From assembly GCF_900635955.1 (NCBI RefSeq), contig NZ_LR134201.1, positions 620,001 to 684,000 on the forward strand: a stretch of DNA of 64,000 bases, read 5' to 3'. Below the pieces are notes generated by a model. The model saw nothing but the letters and a program-made list of their open reading frames with translations, did not search any database and was not told the origin of the DNA. The translations under genes were made by a program, and so were the position numbers. Shown here piece by piece: positions 15,713 to 24,634 of the stretch. Within the stretch, counting starts at the first letter, position 1. The number at the start of each line of letters is the position of its first letter. Source of the DNA: Cedecea lapagei. Its GTDB lineage: Bacteria; Pseudomonadota; Gammaproteobacteria; Enterobacterales; Enterobacteriaceae.

Positions 15713-17239
15713 ATGAGTCACTCTGCGACGAAAACAAAAACATTTTTTGGGCATCCGTACCCGCTAAGTTCGTTATTCCTCACCGAAATGTGGGAGCGTT
15801 TTTCCTTCTACGGGGTTCGCCCGCTGCTTATTTTGTTTATGAGCGCTGCCCTGCTTCAGGGGGGAATGGGGCTGCCGATCGAGCAGGCTTCAGCGATTGT
15901 CGGTATATTCGCCGGCGGCGTATATATCACCTCTTTACCAGGCGGCTGGCTTGCCGATAACTGGCTCGGGCAGCGCCGGGCCGTGTGGTATGGCTCGCTT
16001 ATTATCGCCCTTGGGCACCTCTCGATTGCCCTGTCGGCATTTGTGGGCAACACCTTCTTCTTTGTCGGCCTGCTGCTGATCGTCCTGGGAACAGGGCTGT
16101 TCAAAACCTGTATTACCGTCATGGTTGGCACGCTGTATAAAAAAGAAGATACCCGCCGCGACGGGGGCTTCTCGCTGTTTTATATGGGCATCAATATGGG
16201 GTCGTTTATTGCCCCGCTGATTATCGGCCCGCTTCATGAGAAATATGGCTGGCATATGGGCTTTGGCCTCGGTGGTCTGGGCATGCTGATTGCGCTGTTC
16301 ATCTTCCGCTTTTACGCCATCCCGCAAATGCGCCGCTACGATAAAGAAGTGGGGCTGGACTCGACCTGGAATCGCCCGACAACCGAGCGTAAAAACGTGG
16401 GTAAATGGGTGACGCTCGCGATGGCGCTCCTTGCCGGGCTGGTGGTGTTAATCTCGAACGGCACCATTCCGTTCAACCCGACGGTTATCGCCAAAAGCTC
16501 CGCATACATCATCTCCACCTGCGTGGGTCTCTATTTCCTGTTTATGTTCTTCTTTGGCGGCTTAACCAGCAGTGAGCGTTCGCGCCTGCTGGCCTGCCTG
16601 ATCCTGCTGGTTGCGGCGGCATTCTTCTGGTCTGCCTTCGAGCAGAAGCCGACCTCCTTCAACATCTTTGCCCGCGACTACACCGACCGCCAGATGGGCA
16701 GTTTTGAAATCCCAACGATTTGGTTCCAGTCGATCAATGCGCTGTTTATTATCCTGCTGGCCCCGGTCTTTAGCTGGTTCTGGCCGTCGCTGGCTAAGCG
16801 CAACCTGAACCCGAGCAGCATGACCAAATTCGTTATCGGTATTCTGTTTGCTGCCGCAGGTTTTGCGGTGATGATGGCGGCGGCAAACCAGGTGCTGGCA
16901 ACGCAGAGCGGCGTTTCTCCGTTCTGGCTGGTGGGCAGCATCCTGCTGCTGACGTTGGGTGAGCTTTGCCTGAGCCCGATTGGTTTAGCGACCATGACGC
17001 TGCTGGCGCCGCAGAAAATGCGCGGCCAGGTGATGGGGCTGTGGTTTTGCGCCAGCGCGCTGGGCAACCTGGCAGCCGGTATCATGGGCGGGCATATCAA
17101 AAAGGACCAGCTTAGCTCGATGCCGGAGCTGTTCTCCCACGTCTCTATCGCCCTGGTCATCTGCGCCATCGTGCTGGCTGCGCTGATTATCCCGGTGAGA
17201 AACATGCTAAGGAATGCTGACGCCAACGAAGCCAAATAA
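15713..17239 (+). CDS. POT-family proton-dependent peptide transporter
   Basis: A 508-residue inner-membrane symporter for di- or tripeptides (PTR2/POT, MFS fold). The signature ExxERFxxYG is visible at the start (EMWERFSFYGVRPLL), and a second POT block appears as FSLFYMGINMGSFIAPLI. About 12-14 hydrophobic helices follow. The ATG at 15713 is favoured because GGGAG lies 7-8 bases ahead. An ATG at 15629 is in frame and would add 28 unrelated residues encoded across the leader hairpin. It is more divergent than the E. coli Dtp proteins, so substrate range is uncertain. A hairpin terminator follows at 17257. Confidence 0.87.
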   Translation: MSHSATKTKTFFGHPYPLSSLFLTEMWERFSFYGVRPLLILFMSAALLQGGMGLPIEQASAIVGIFAGGVYITSLPGGWLADNWLGQRRAVWYGSLIIALGHLSIALSAFVGNTFFFVGLLLIVLGTGLFKTCITVMVGTLYKKEDTRRDGGFSLFYMGINMGSFIAPLIIGPLHEKYGWHMGFGLGGLGMLIALFIFRFYAIPQMRRYDKEVGLDSTWNRPTTERKNVGKWVTLAMALLAGLVVLISNGTIPFNPTVIAKSSAYIISTCVGLYFLFMFFFGGLTSSERSRLLACLILLVAAAFFWSAFEQKPTSFNIFARDYTDRQMGSFEIPTIWFQSINALFIILLAPVFSWFWPSLAKRNLNPSSMTKFVIGILFAAAGFAVMMAAANQVLATQSGVSPFWLVGSILLLTLGELCLSPIGLATMTLLAPQKMRGQVMGLWFCASALGNLAAGIMGGHIKKDQLSSMPELFSHVSIALVICAIVLAALIIPVRNMLRNADANEAK

Positions 17240-17256
17240 CGGCTTTTTAACGTCTG

Positions 17257-17290
17257 GCCCGGTAACCTTTCGTGGGCTACCGGGCTTTGT
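17257..17290 (+). terminator. Terminator after the peptide transporter
   Basis: GCCCGGTA and TACCGGGC form an 8-bp perfect stem followed by TTTGTT, 18 bp past the stop codon. Confidence 0.8.
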
Positions 17291-17388
17291 TAACACCTGA
17301 TTTTGCTACTGCCCGTCAGTCGAACGGCTCACCGTTTCCCACGCTTCAATATCGGCCTCCATTTGCTCAAGCTTCTCTCTGAAGGTTT

Positions 17389-18657
17389 TTAGTACTGGTA
17401 TTTCTTATCCAGGATCCGACAGGTCGTATAGGCCCCGGCGGCGCACAGCAGCGCGGGGGCAAAATAGCTGTGTTCCATATGGGTGAACTCCATCACCAGC
17501 GCCACGGCGGTGACCGGCATCTGCATCGAAGCGGCCAAAAACGCGGCCCCGCCGACCAGCGCAAAGCTGCCCACGTCTCCACCCGGGAAGATAAACTGCC
17601 AGACCGCCGCCAGCAGCAGGCTCAGCAGAGCGCCCACCGTTAAACCCGGCGTTAGCAGGCCGCCTTCAGCGCCGGCTCGCAGGACGGCGAGGATCACCAG
17701 CATCTTCAGCGCCAGCAGTATTGCGGCGAAGTTGAAGCTCAGGCCGTTGCTGATGGCAAGCTGCATCGGGCCTTTTCCGTTGCCCGGTAGCTGCGGGAAC
17801 CACAGGCTTAACCCGGCCAGCATCGCAAAGGCCAGAAGGCAAAATACCGGCATCTGCCAGTTGGTTTTTACCTGAGTTCGCACTCGGGTCGTTGCTTTGC
17901 GGAACAGCCAGGCCGCATAGCCGAGCAGAGGGCTGGCGACAATGGCCCAGCCGATAAACGCCTGGGGAAGCGCAAAAGAATCGAAGTGATACTGCGACTC
18001 ATCCCCCAGCCCAAGGGTAGCAACCCAGGCCGCTACCGCAGAGGTAATGATCGCCGCCAGCGCTTTTTCCCAGCTAAATGAAATCAGCAGCACTTCCAGC
18101 GTAAACAGCGCTCCGGCGAGGGGAACGTTATACACCGCCGCCAGGCCAGCACCTGCACCACAGGCAATCAGCGTTCTGGTTTCGTCCGGCTGCAGGCTGA
18201 ATTTCCGGGCCAGAAGCCCGGCCGCCAGCGCGCCCATTTCCCGGGGAGCAACTTCACGTCCCAGCGGTGAGCCTAGCGCGACGGTAATGATTTGCAGCAA
18301 AGCATGAAGAGTAGTAGTGCCGGTCGGCATTGGCTCTGCGGGGTTGGCTACGGCGGCGGCAATAGACACTCTTCTCTTGCCATAGCGAGCGAGTAGCCAC
18401 CAGCCAAACCCTGCGGCGGCGCCGCCGCCAAGTATCGCGGCTACTCTGCGCAGATGCGTGGAGTCCGTCACGCCCTCAAGAAACGTCTCGCTTCCCACCA
18501 GCTGGTCGATGCTGTAGCCAAAAGCCAGATGCTGAACAGCATGGAGAATCAGCGCGAGAAGCATTCCTGCAATCCCGGCCAGAATGCCGGTGAGGATGAC
18601 CGCAGTCAGACGCACAAGATAGGTTTTGGCGTCAGCCTGTTCAGTTTGCTGGGGCAT
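17389..18657 (-). CDS. ClC-family chloride channel / H+/anion antiporter
   Basis: A 422-residue inner-membrane protein with the ClC fold. The gating-glutamate segment reads GSPLGREVAPREMGA, corresponding to GREGP of ClC-ec1 with the second Gly-Pro altered. AGAGAGLAAVYNVPLAGALF and AGAEGGLLTPGLTVGALL match the conserved helix N-terminal regions lining the anion path, and FLAASMQMPVTAVALVMEFT the later one. The region equal to the GSGIP motif reads PTGTTTLHA-type sequence, so anion selectivity may differ from chloride. It is shorter than ClcA and closer to the YfeO/ClcB-like branch. It stands alone; the neighbouring transporters face other ways. Confidence 0.85.
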   Translation of the reverse strand: MPQQTEQADAKTYLVRLTAVILTGILAGIAGMLLALILHAVQHLAFGYSIDQLVGSETFLEGVTDSTHLRRVAAILGGGAAAGFGWWLLARYGKRRVSIAAAVANPAEPMPTGTTTLHALLQIITVALGSPLGREVAPREMGALAAGLLARKFSLQPDETRTLIACGAGAGLAAVYNVPLAGALFTLEVLLISFSWEKALAAIITSAVAAWVATLGLGDESQYHFDSFALPQAFIGWAIVASPLLGYAAWLFRKATTRVRTQVKTNWQMPVFCLLAFAMLAGLSLWFPQLPGNGKGPMQLAISNGLSFNFAAILLALKMLVILAVLRAGAEGGLLTPGLTVGALLSLLLAAVWQFIFPGGDVGSFALVGGAAFLAASMQMPVTAVALVMEFTHMEHSYFAPALLCAAGAYTTCRILDKKYQY

Positions 18658-18776
18658 AGCGGGATCCTTAACGCGGGAAAACTGGATGATAAGGGAGAAA
18701 AATTAAACATTTAGTATAAATGTAGCATTCATCCCGCCTGAATCATCCTGCTCTTTCCCTGCGCAAATCCCCTGGT

Positions 18777-20126
18777 TCAGCGAGCTTTCTGGCAAGCGGC
18801 TACCAGCATTCCTGCCAGAGCAGCGCCGCTCAACAGGTGGAAGGCCGTTGCCCAGTCGCCCATAGCGGGAGACTGCCCGAGAACAACGGAAAGCACCGCC
18901 AGCATCATTGCCCCGGCCATATACTGGCTGGTGGCCATCAGGGCGCTGGCACGACCTTGTAGGGCGAGCGGAGTGGCTGAAAGCCCGACTGCGAACATGG
19001 CAGGGAAGATTAAACCGTGGCCGATCCCGCTGAGCGCAATCCCGCCGATAAAGGCCGCGGACAGCGGAGACGGTAATCCGACCGACAGCAGCCAAAGCCC
19101 CAGCGCCGAGCAAGCAAATCCGGCAGCTAATACCGTTGCGCTGGCGTAGCGGGCGGTCAGGCGGGTAAATAAAGCATTCCCCGCAACGATTAACAGCGCG
19201 AGCGGCGTAAACATCAGGCCAGTGGTGACGGCGTCCTGCTGCAAAGTCTGCTGCCAGAGCAGGGTCATGGCGTAAAACTGGCTGCCGACGCTTGCCATAT
19301 AACATGCGCTGCTGAGCCAGCCCGTTTGCAGGCCCGGTAGAGCGCGAAGAGTGCGGGCCAGTAACGGCTGAGGCGCATAGCGCTCATGCAGAATAAATAA
19401 GATGCCCATGGCAACGGCGAGGCGGTTAGCCAGATAGTCGGCCTGCCCGGTTTCGCCATAGCGCATCAACGCCCAGACCAGCGTGCCGGCGGCGAAGCAG
19501 CCTATCAGCGAACCTGCGCCGGCCCTGCGAGTTTCACCTTGTGGGCAAGAAGGTAAAAAGTCCCGACGGACCAGCCACAGCGCAATAATCCCCGGCGGCA
19601 CGTTAATAAAGAAAATGGTTCGCCAGTCCAGCGCGGCCAGTATGCCGCCCAACATTACGCCCGCGACCAGCCCGAGCGCGCCGATGGCGCTCCAGATTGC
19701 CAGCGCTCGCCGGTGCGCTTCGCCGTGGAACCTCTGCGCCATCAGCGCCAGAACCGCAGGCTGCAGCAACGCCGCGGCAATCCCTTGCCCGCATCGTGCG
19801 GCGAGCAGCAGAGTGCCGTTATACGCCAACCCGCCCAGCACCGAGGAAAGCAAAAATAGCGCCATACCAAGGCTGAACAGGCGGCGAGCGCCCAGCCTGT
19901 CGCACAGGCTGCCGCCTGCAAGCAAGAGCGCGGCAAAGGTCAGACCATAAAGGGAGACAACCCACTGCATCTCGCTGAGAGTAAGGCCCAGATCCTGCGC
20001 CAGCGTAGGCAGCGCGACGTAGACAATGGCATAGTCCAGCGCGATCAGCGCCTGCGCTATCCCTGGTGCGAACAAAGCGCTATAACGTCCGGCGGCCAGC
20101 GTGGGTATCGCATGAGTTTGTGTCAT
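18777..20126 (-). CDS. MFS drug-efflux transporter, DHA2 type
   Basis: A 449-residue proton antiporter with about 14 predicted helices. DHA2 marks are LDYAIVYVALPTLAQDLGL in helix 1, WVVSLYGLTFAALLLAGGSLCDRLGARRLF (motif A) and the GLVAGVMLGGILAALDWRTIFFINVPPG segment (motif C region). Family members export cationic dyes, antiseptics or antibiotics. It is divergent from the LysR gene starting at 20257, and the dyad GATGA-N7-TCATC lies between them, so LysR control is likely. The exact substrate cannot be predicted. Confidence 0.85.
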   Translation of the reverse strand: MTQTHAIPTLAAGRYSALFAPGIAQALIALDYAIVYVALPTLAQDLGLTLSEMQWVVSLYGLTFAALLLAGGSLCDRLGARRLFSLGMALFLLSSVLGGLAYNGTLLLAARCGQGIAAALLQPAVLALMAQRFHGEAHRRALAIWSAIGALGLVAGVMLGGILAALDWRTIFFINVPPGIIALWLVRRDFLPSCPQGETRRAGAGSLIGCFAAGTLVWALMRYGETGQADYLANRLAVAMGILFILHERYAPQPLLARTLRALPGLQTGWLSSACYMASVGSQFYAMTLLWQQTLQQDAVTTGLMFTPLALLIVAGNALFTRLTARYASATVLAAGFACSALGLWLLSVGLPSPLSAAFIGGIALSGIGHGLIFPAMFAVGLSATPLALQGRASALMATSQYMAGAMMLAVLSVVLGQSPAMGDWATAFHLLSGAALAGMLVAACQKAR

Positions 20127-20151
20127 CGGCGTATCCTGCTATTTTCTTTTA

Positions 20152-20168
20152 GATGAATCATTTTCATC
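20152..20168. promoter_or_regulatory. Candidate LysR-type binding dyad
   Basis: GATGA-N7-TCATC, a perfect 5-bp inverted repeat in the 130-bp divergent region between the DHA2 exporter and the LysR gene. LysR regulators often bind such interrupted dyads between their gene and the target. Confidence 0.5.
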
Positions 20169-20256
20169 ATTTGATGTGCATGGATAACAGGCTACGCCTT
20201 TATTTATGGTGCAATCAAAATCATATTATTCAGCAAAGGATGAGTTAAATTCACTC

Positions 20257-21150
20257 ATGAAGAATCGTCGACTCCCGCCGCTATTGGCCATTCGCGCTTT
20301 TGATGCCGTCGCCCGCCACGCCAGTTTTAAAGCGGCTGCTGATGAAATTGGTGTCACGCCCACCGCCATCAGCCACCAGATCCGCCTTCTGGAAGAGTCG
20401 CTGGACCAGCGGTTGTTCACCCGCTCAGCTCGCGGCGTGGCGCTTACCCCGGCGGGGGAGATTCTATTTCGTGCTTCCGGGGGGATCTTCGCCACGCTCC
20501 GGGACGCCGTTGAGTCCATTGAGACGCTGTCCCGGCCAGGCACGCTCACGCTCAGCACTACCTCGAACTTCCTGACTAACTGGCTGGTGCCGCGTTTGCC
20601 CTCTTTGCATCAGCTTCATCCTTCGCTGGAGCTGCGCTTTCATAGCAACGTGGCGTTGGCGGATCTCAACGGCACCATGGCGGACTGCGCCGTGCGCTAC
20701 AGCATGCAGGCCGATGAATCTCTCGACAGCACGCTGTTGCACAGAGACAGATTTGTGCTGGTGGGCAGCCCGCAGCTGAAGCTCAGGAGTTTGAAAGATC
20801 TGCCTGGGATGACGCTCTTTCATATTGATAACCGCCACGTGCCCAGCCCGGAGCCCAGCTGGCAGCACTGGAAATCAGTATTTGGGCCTGAGGATTTGGA
20901 CGTGCAGAGCGGTATTCGCTTTGACGATGAGACGCATGCGATTCAGGCCGCCATTGCCGGGCAGGGGGTTTTGCTGGCAAGCGAACTGCTGGTTCGCCGT
21001 GCGTTACAGCAGGGGCTATTGCATATTGCTCTGCCGGGCGCGCTGCCGGGCGCGAATTATTACTTTGTTAGCAGCCGCGATAAGGCCAGGAGAGAGGATG
21101 TGCAGCAGGTGAAGGCGTGGCTGCAGCTGGAATTTGAGGCTAAAGAGTAG
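20257..21150 (+). CDS. LysR-family transcriptional regulator (GcvA-like)
   Basis: A 297-residue regulator. The N-terminal winged HTH is RAFDAVARHASFKAAADEIGVTPTAISHQI, nearly the GcvA-subfamily pattern. The periplasmic-binding-like effector domain runs from about residue 92 to the end. The ATG at 20257 gives MKNRRLPPLLAIRAF, the usual LysR start; an in-frame ATG at 20206 would add 17 residues without homology. It faces the DHA2 exporter gene and most likely controls it. The ligand is unknown. Confidence 0.87.
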   Translation: MKNRRLPPLLAIRAFDAVARHASFKAAADEIGVTPTAISHQIRLLEESLDQRLFTRSARGVALTPAGEILFRASGGIFATLRDAVESIETLSRPGTLTLSTTSNFLTNWLVPRLPSLHQLHPSLELRFHSNVALADLNGTMADCAVRYSMQADESLDSTLLHRDRFVLVGSPQLKLRSLKDLPGMTLFHIDNRHVPSPEPSWQHWKSVFGPEDLDVQSGIRFDDETHAIQAAIAGQGVLLASELLVRRALQQGLLHIALPGALPGANYYFVSSRDKARREDVQQVKAWLQLEFEAKE

Positions 21151-21217
21151 CCTCGCCTCTAACTCTCCCTTCCTGGGAGAGTGCCGGGATGACGGTCTCC
21201 ATATCCTCCTTAAATTA

Positions 21218-22780
21218 TCAGTGCGCCTGCGGTTTTTTCATTAACGGCACCAGCATCGCCGCAAGCAAAAAACCTACCATGATCAGATAAAAGGCATCCG
21301 AAAATGCCTGCGTCCTTGCCTCTCTTAACGCCAGGGCAGAGAGGTTTTTTAGCGCCCCGGTCGTGGCGGCGTCTGGCGACAACCCTTGGGCTGCCAGGCC
21401 TGCAGCGCTGTGTTGGATGAAGTCTGTCATTGCCAGATTAGCGGTATTGAGATGGTCGGCCAGGCGGCTGTAATGCAGATTGGTTCTGTTATTCAGCACC
21501 GTGCCGCACAGCGCGATGCCGATAGCCCCGCCCAGGTTACGCATCAAATTGAACAGGCCGGAGGCAAGTTTAAGTCTGGCAGGCGGCAGGCTGCCCAACG
21601 TTAACGTCACGGTCGGCGCTACCGCAAACTGCTGCGCAAGCCCACGAAAGGCTTGCGGGAGCAGTAGCTGATCGCCGCCCCAGTCGTGGGTAATCGGCAC
21701 AAAGCTGTACATGGAAATGGCAAAGCCAATAAGCCCGGCCATTAACAGCCAGCGCAGATCAACGCGGTTTGCCAGCCAGGAATAAAACGGGATCGACATC
21801 ACCTGGAACAGGCCAGTAGAAAATACGGCAAGGCCGATTTCCAGAGCGCTAAACCCGCGTACGCTGCCGAGGTACAGCGGGGTTAAATAGATGGTGGCAA
21901 AAATGCCCACCCCGGCCATAAACGAGAAGTAGCAGCCCAGGCTAAAGGTTCTGTCCTTCAGCGCCCGTAAATCCATCACCGGCTGCGCATGGCGCAGGGT
22001 ACGAATGATAAAGGCGATACCGCAAAGCAGCGCTATCCAGCCGGTAGTGGCGAGGGTGCCATCGTCAAACCAGCCCCAGCGCGGGCCCTCTTCCAGCGTA
22101 TATTCCAGGCACCCAAGTGAAGCCGCCAGCAGCAAAATGCTGAGGTAGTCCGCGCCGCGCAGCAGGGAGAAATCTGGGGTATCTACCTTTACCAGCAGCG
22201 GGACGGCAACGGCGATATAAATTCCGGGGATCACGTTGATAAAGAATAGCCAGTGCCAGTTGAAGTTTTCGGTGATCCAACCGCCCACGGTTGGGCCAAG
22301 CGTCGGCGCCAGTGAGGCCAGACCGCCGATGGTTGCGGCGGCAATAACTCGCTGCTTGCCCTGGAAGAAGGCGAAGGCGGTGGTAAACACCAGCGGGATC
22401 ATCGAGCCGCCCGCCAGCCCCTGTAGAGCTCGAAAGGCAATCATGCTTTGAATGTTCCACGCCCAGCCGCAAAGCAGGCTCATGAGCGTGAAACCCGCCG
22501 CAGAGGCGGCAAACAGCCAACGGGTCGACATCACCCTTGAGAGCCAGCCGGAGAGCGGAATAATAATGATCTCGGCGATCAGATAGCTGGTCTGCACCCA
22601 GACGGTTTCATCATCCCCCGCCGAAAGGCCGCCGCCGATGTCCCGCAGCGAGGCGGAAACTATCTGGATATCAATCAGCGCAATAAACATGCCTACGCAC
22701 ATGCTGGCAAAAGCAAAAATCTTTTTTGCCGTTGGCATAGATATTCCCTGCGGCATTGGTGCTGCCTGGGCGGTGCTCAT
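21218..22780 (-). CDS. EmrB-like MFS efflux pump (DHA2)
   Basis: A 520-residue, 14-helix inner-membrane pump of the EmrB type. Marks are IALIDIQIVSASLRDIGGGL in helix 1, WVQTSYLIAEIIIIPLSGWL, and the ATIGGLASLAPTLGPTVGGWITENFNWHWLFFINVIPG motif C region (given in pieces here). It starts within the end of the adjacent membrane-fusion gene (4-bp overlap, ATGA), so the two are translationally coupled. Together with an outer-membrane channel such as TolC they form a tripartite exporter of hydrophobic toxicants. Confidence 0.88.
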   Translation of the reverse strand: MSTAQAAPMPQGISMPTAKKIFAFASMCVGMFIALIDIQIVSASLRDIGGGLSAGDDETVWVQTSYLIAEIIIIPLSGWLSRVMSTRWLFAASAAGFTLMSLLCGWAWNIQSMIAFRALQGLAGGSMIPLVFTTAFAFFQGKQRVIAAATIGGLASLAPTLGPTVGGWITENFNWHWLFFINVIPGIYIAVAVPLLVKVDTPDFSLLRGADYLSILLLAASLGCLEYTLEEGPRWGWFDDGTLATTGWIALLCGIAFIIRTLRHAQPVMDLRALKDRTFSLGCYFSFMAGVGIFATIYLTPLYLGSVRGFSALEIGLAVFSTGLFQVMSIPFYSWLANRVDLRWLLMAGLIGFAISMYSFVPITHDWGGDQLLLPQAFRGLAQQFAVAPTVTLTLGSLPPARLKLASGLFNLMRNLGGAIGIALCGTVLNNRTNLHYSRLADHLNTANLAMTDFIQHSAAGLAAQGLSPDAATTGALKNLSALALREARTQAFSDAFYLIMVGFLLAAMLVPLMKKPQAH

Positions 22781-23829
22781 CGTGTGCTCTTTTGATCGAC
22801 GGTCACAATGACCGACAGCCCCGGACGAAGGACATCCAGTTTTGCCCCATCACCTTCCAGCGCAATGCGAACCGGGACTCGCTGGACGATTTTGGTGAAG
22901 TTGCCCGTCGCGTTTTCCGCCGGGAGAATGCTAAAGCGGGAGCCGGTAGCCGGAGAGACGCTGGCGACGTGTCCTTTAAACGTACGGTTTGGCAGCACGT
23001 CGGCGACCACTGTCACCGGTAAACCGGCTCGCATATGCTCAAGCTGATTCTCTTTGAAGTTGGCATCTACCCACAGCCCGTGCGAAGGCACCAGCGAGAG
23101 CAGCTGCGTGCCGCTGGTGACGAAAGAGCCCGACCATGCACGGCGGTTGCCGATGACGCCGTCGAACGGCGCGCGGATTTCGGTATAGCTGAGATTCAGC
23201 TTCGCCATGGCCAGATTAGCCTGTGCCTGCTCCAGCGCGGCCTGGGTTTGTTTTTCTCTGGCATCCAGCACGGCCAGCTGGCGCTGTGCCACAGCTCTGT
23301 CAGCCTGGGCCTTGCTCTGTTCGGCCCGCGCACGGCGATAATCTGCAGAGGCGTTGTCGCGAATCTGGGCTGAAATTGCGCTTGAGGCTTCCAGCGCGTT
23401 ATAGCGGCGAGTGTCGTTCGCTGACTTCTCCGTCGCGGCGGCAGCGGCGGCAACGGAGGCTGTTGAGCCCTGTATCGTGGCCTGCTGCAGCTGGCGCGTT
23501 GCGGCTATATCCGCCAGCGCAGCCTGTTGAGCGGCCACCTCGCCCTGGGCTTTAGCCAGCGCAGCCTGGTAGTCGCGATCGTCAATGCGGATCAGCAGGT
23601 CGCCTTTCTTCACCGCCGTGTTGTCCTGCACAGCAATTTGCTGGATGTACCCGGATACTTTGGTCGAAATTGCGCTGATATCGCCGCCAATATAGGCGTC
23701 ATCGGTGGACTGTATAAAGCGCCCGCTGTGCCACCACCAGGCGCCATAGCCCGCGGCCGCTAACAGCGCTGCGCCCAGCACGGCCAGCGTGATCAACTTT
23801 TTCTTATTGGCCGGATTCATGGCTGGCAT
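22777..23829 (-). CDS. EmrA/HlyD-family membrane fusion protein
   Basis: The periplasmic adaptor that joins the MFS pump to an outer-membrane channel. One N-terminal transmembrane helix (ITLAVLGAALLAAAGYGAWW) is followed by a biotinyl-lipoyl half (DDAYIGGDISAISTKVSGYI), a long alpha-helical hairpin rich in Ala and Gln, and the second lipoyl half (IRAPFDGVIGNRRAWSG). Close to the end is ILPAENATGNFTKIVQRVPVRI, typical of EmrA. The start is uncertain: ATG at 23829 or 23820 gives the usual short basic tail, while ATG 23895 would overlap the HxlR gene by 92 bp. It is the middle gene of the HxlR-emrA-emrB operon. Confidence 0.85.
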   Translation of the reverse strand: MPAMNPANKKKLITLAVLGAALLAAAGYGAWWWHSGRFIQSTDDAYIGGDISAISTKVSGYIQQIAVQDNTAVKKGDLLIRIDDRDYQAALAKAQGEVAAQQAALADIAATRQLQQATIQGSTASVAAAAAATEKSANDTRRYNALEASSAISAQIRDNASADYRRARAEQSKAQADRAVAQRQLAVLDAREKQTQAALEQAQANLAMAKLNLSYTEIRAPFDGVIGNRRAWSGSFVTSGTQLLSLVPSHGLWVDANFKENQLEHMRAGLPVTVVADVLPNRTFKGHVASVSPATGSRFSILPAENATGNFTKIVQRVPVRIALEGDGAKLDVLRPGLSVIVTVDQKSTR

Positions 23830-24361
23830 CTCTGTACGGTTCTGGCTGGAATTTAAGCCCGGCGTCTCCGGCATGTTTACGCCGCAGATAGTCATGGCGG
23901 TACTTCATCATTGGTGAGGCCGCAGGGCCGGGTACCATGGTGTATTTCCCCGGAACAATCGGCTCTCCGGTCTCTTTATCTGCGAGGATGGGTTCCACGG
24001 GGCGTTGGGTTTCGCTTTCAACCAATTGCATCTGCCGCCCTTCGGGGGCGAAGTGGCGGTTTCCCCATTCAGCCAGCGCCAGCAGCACCATGCGGAAGTC
24101 GCGACCACGTTGAGTAAGGTGGTACTCGTAGCGCGGTGGCGCACTGCTGTAACAAACTTTCTCCAGCAAACCGTCGTCGACCAGCTCCTTCAGGCGACGT
24201 GAGAGAATATTGGGGGCCACGTTGCTGCTCTTCTGGAACTCATCAAAGCGGGTGAAACCGGCTAATGCATCCCTGAGGATCATAATGCTCCAGCTGTCGC
24301 CGATGCGGCCCAGGCTGCGGGCAATGGGGCAGGGCGCGCTGCAGAGAGGTTCGTTTTTCAT
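23804..24361 (-). CDS. HxlR-family transcriptional regulator
   Basis: A 185-residue winged-helix regulator. The HxlR domain covers about residues 5-105: CPIARSLGRIGDSWSIMILRD, then FDEFQKSSNVAPNILSRRLKELVDDGLL, then the wing RYEYHLTQRGRD. Cys7 and Cys11 near the N-terminus could be redox-active, as in several HxlR proteins that sense quinones or aldehydes. The tail beyond residue 110 is longer than usual. It is the first gene of the efflux operon and overlaps the emrA-like gene, so it probably represses its own operon through the dyad at 24405. Confidence 0.85.
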   Translation of the reverse strand: MKNEPLCSAPCPIARSLGRIGDSWSIMILRDALAGFTRFDEFQKSSNVAPNILSRRLKELVDDGLLEKVCYSSAPPRYEYHLTQRGRDFRMVLLALAEWGNRHFAPEGRQMQLVESETQRPVEPILADKETGEPIVPGKYTMVPGPAASPMMKYRHDYLRRKHAGDAGLKFQPEPYRDASHESGQ

Positions 24362-24404
24362 GGATCGATCCGGTTGCGGGTTATCATCTGCCAACAAATT
24401 GGCA

Positions 24405-24431
24405 TAGTAACTTTCAAAATGCAAGTCACTA
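24405..24431. promoter_or_regulatory. Candidate HxlR operator
   Basis: TAGTAACTT-N9-AAGTCACTA, an inverted repeat with 9-bp arms and one mismatched pair, 44-70 bp upstream of the HxlR start. Position and symmetry fit autorepression of the efflux operon. Confidence 0.6.
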
Positions 24432-24634
24432 AAGCTATGGCTCCTGCGCCCTGCCTCCGCCGTAAGCCCGCGGATATATTCAGAAAGAGTTCGTCCTTAA
24501 AGGAAAAGTGCGGTTTAAACATCTTTTTAATTGCTTTAAGTCGATATTTAACGCTCATTTGTTTTATAAAATGGATTTTCTATTAATCCAGGTAAAAAAT
24601 AATATACCCGCCCGACCCATTTACAGGCTTACCT

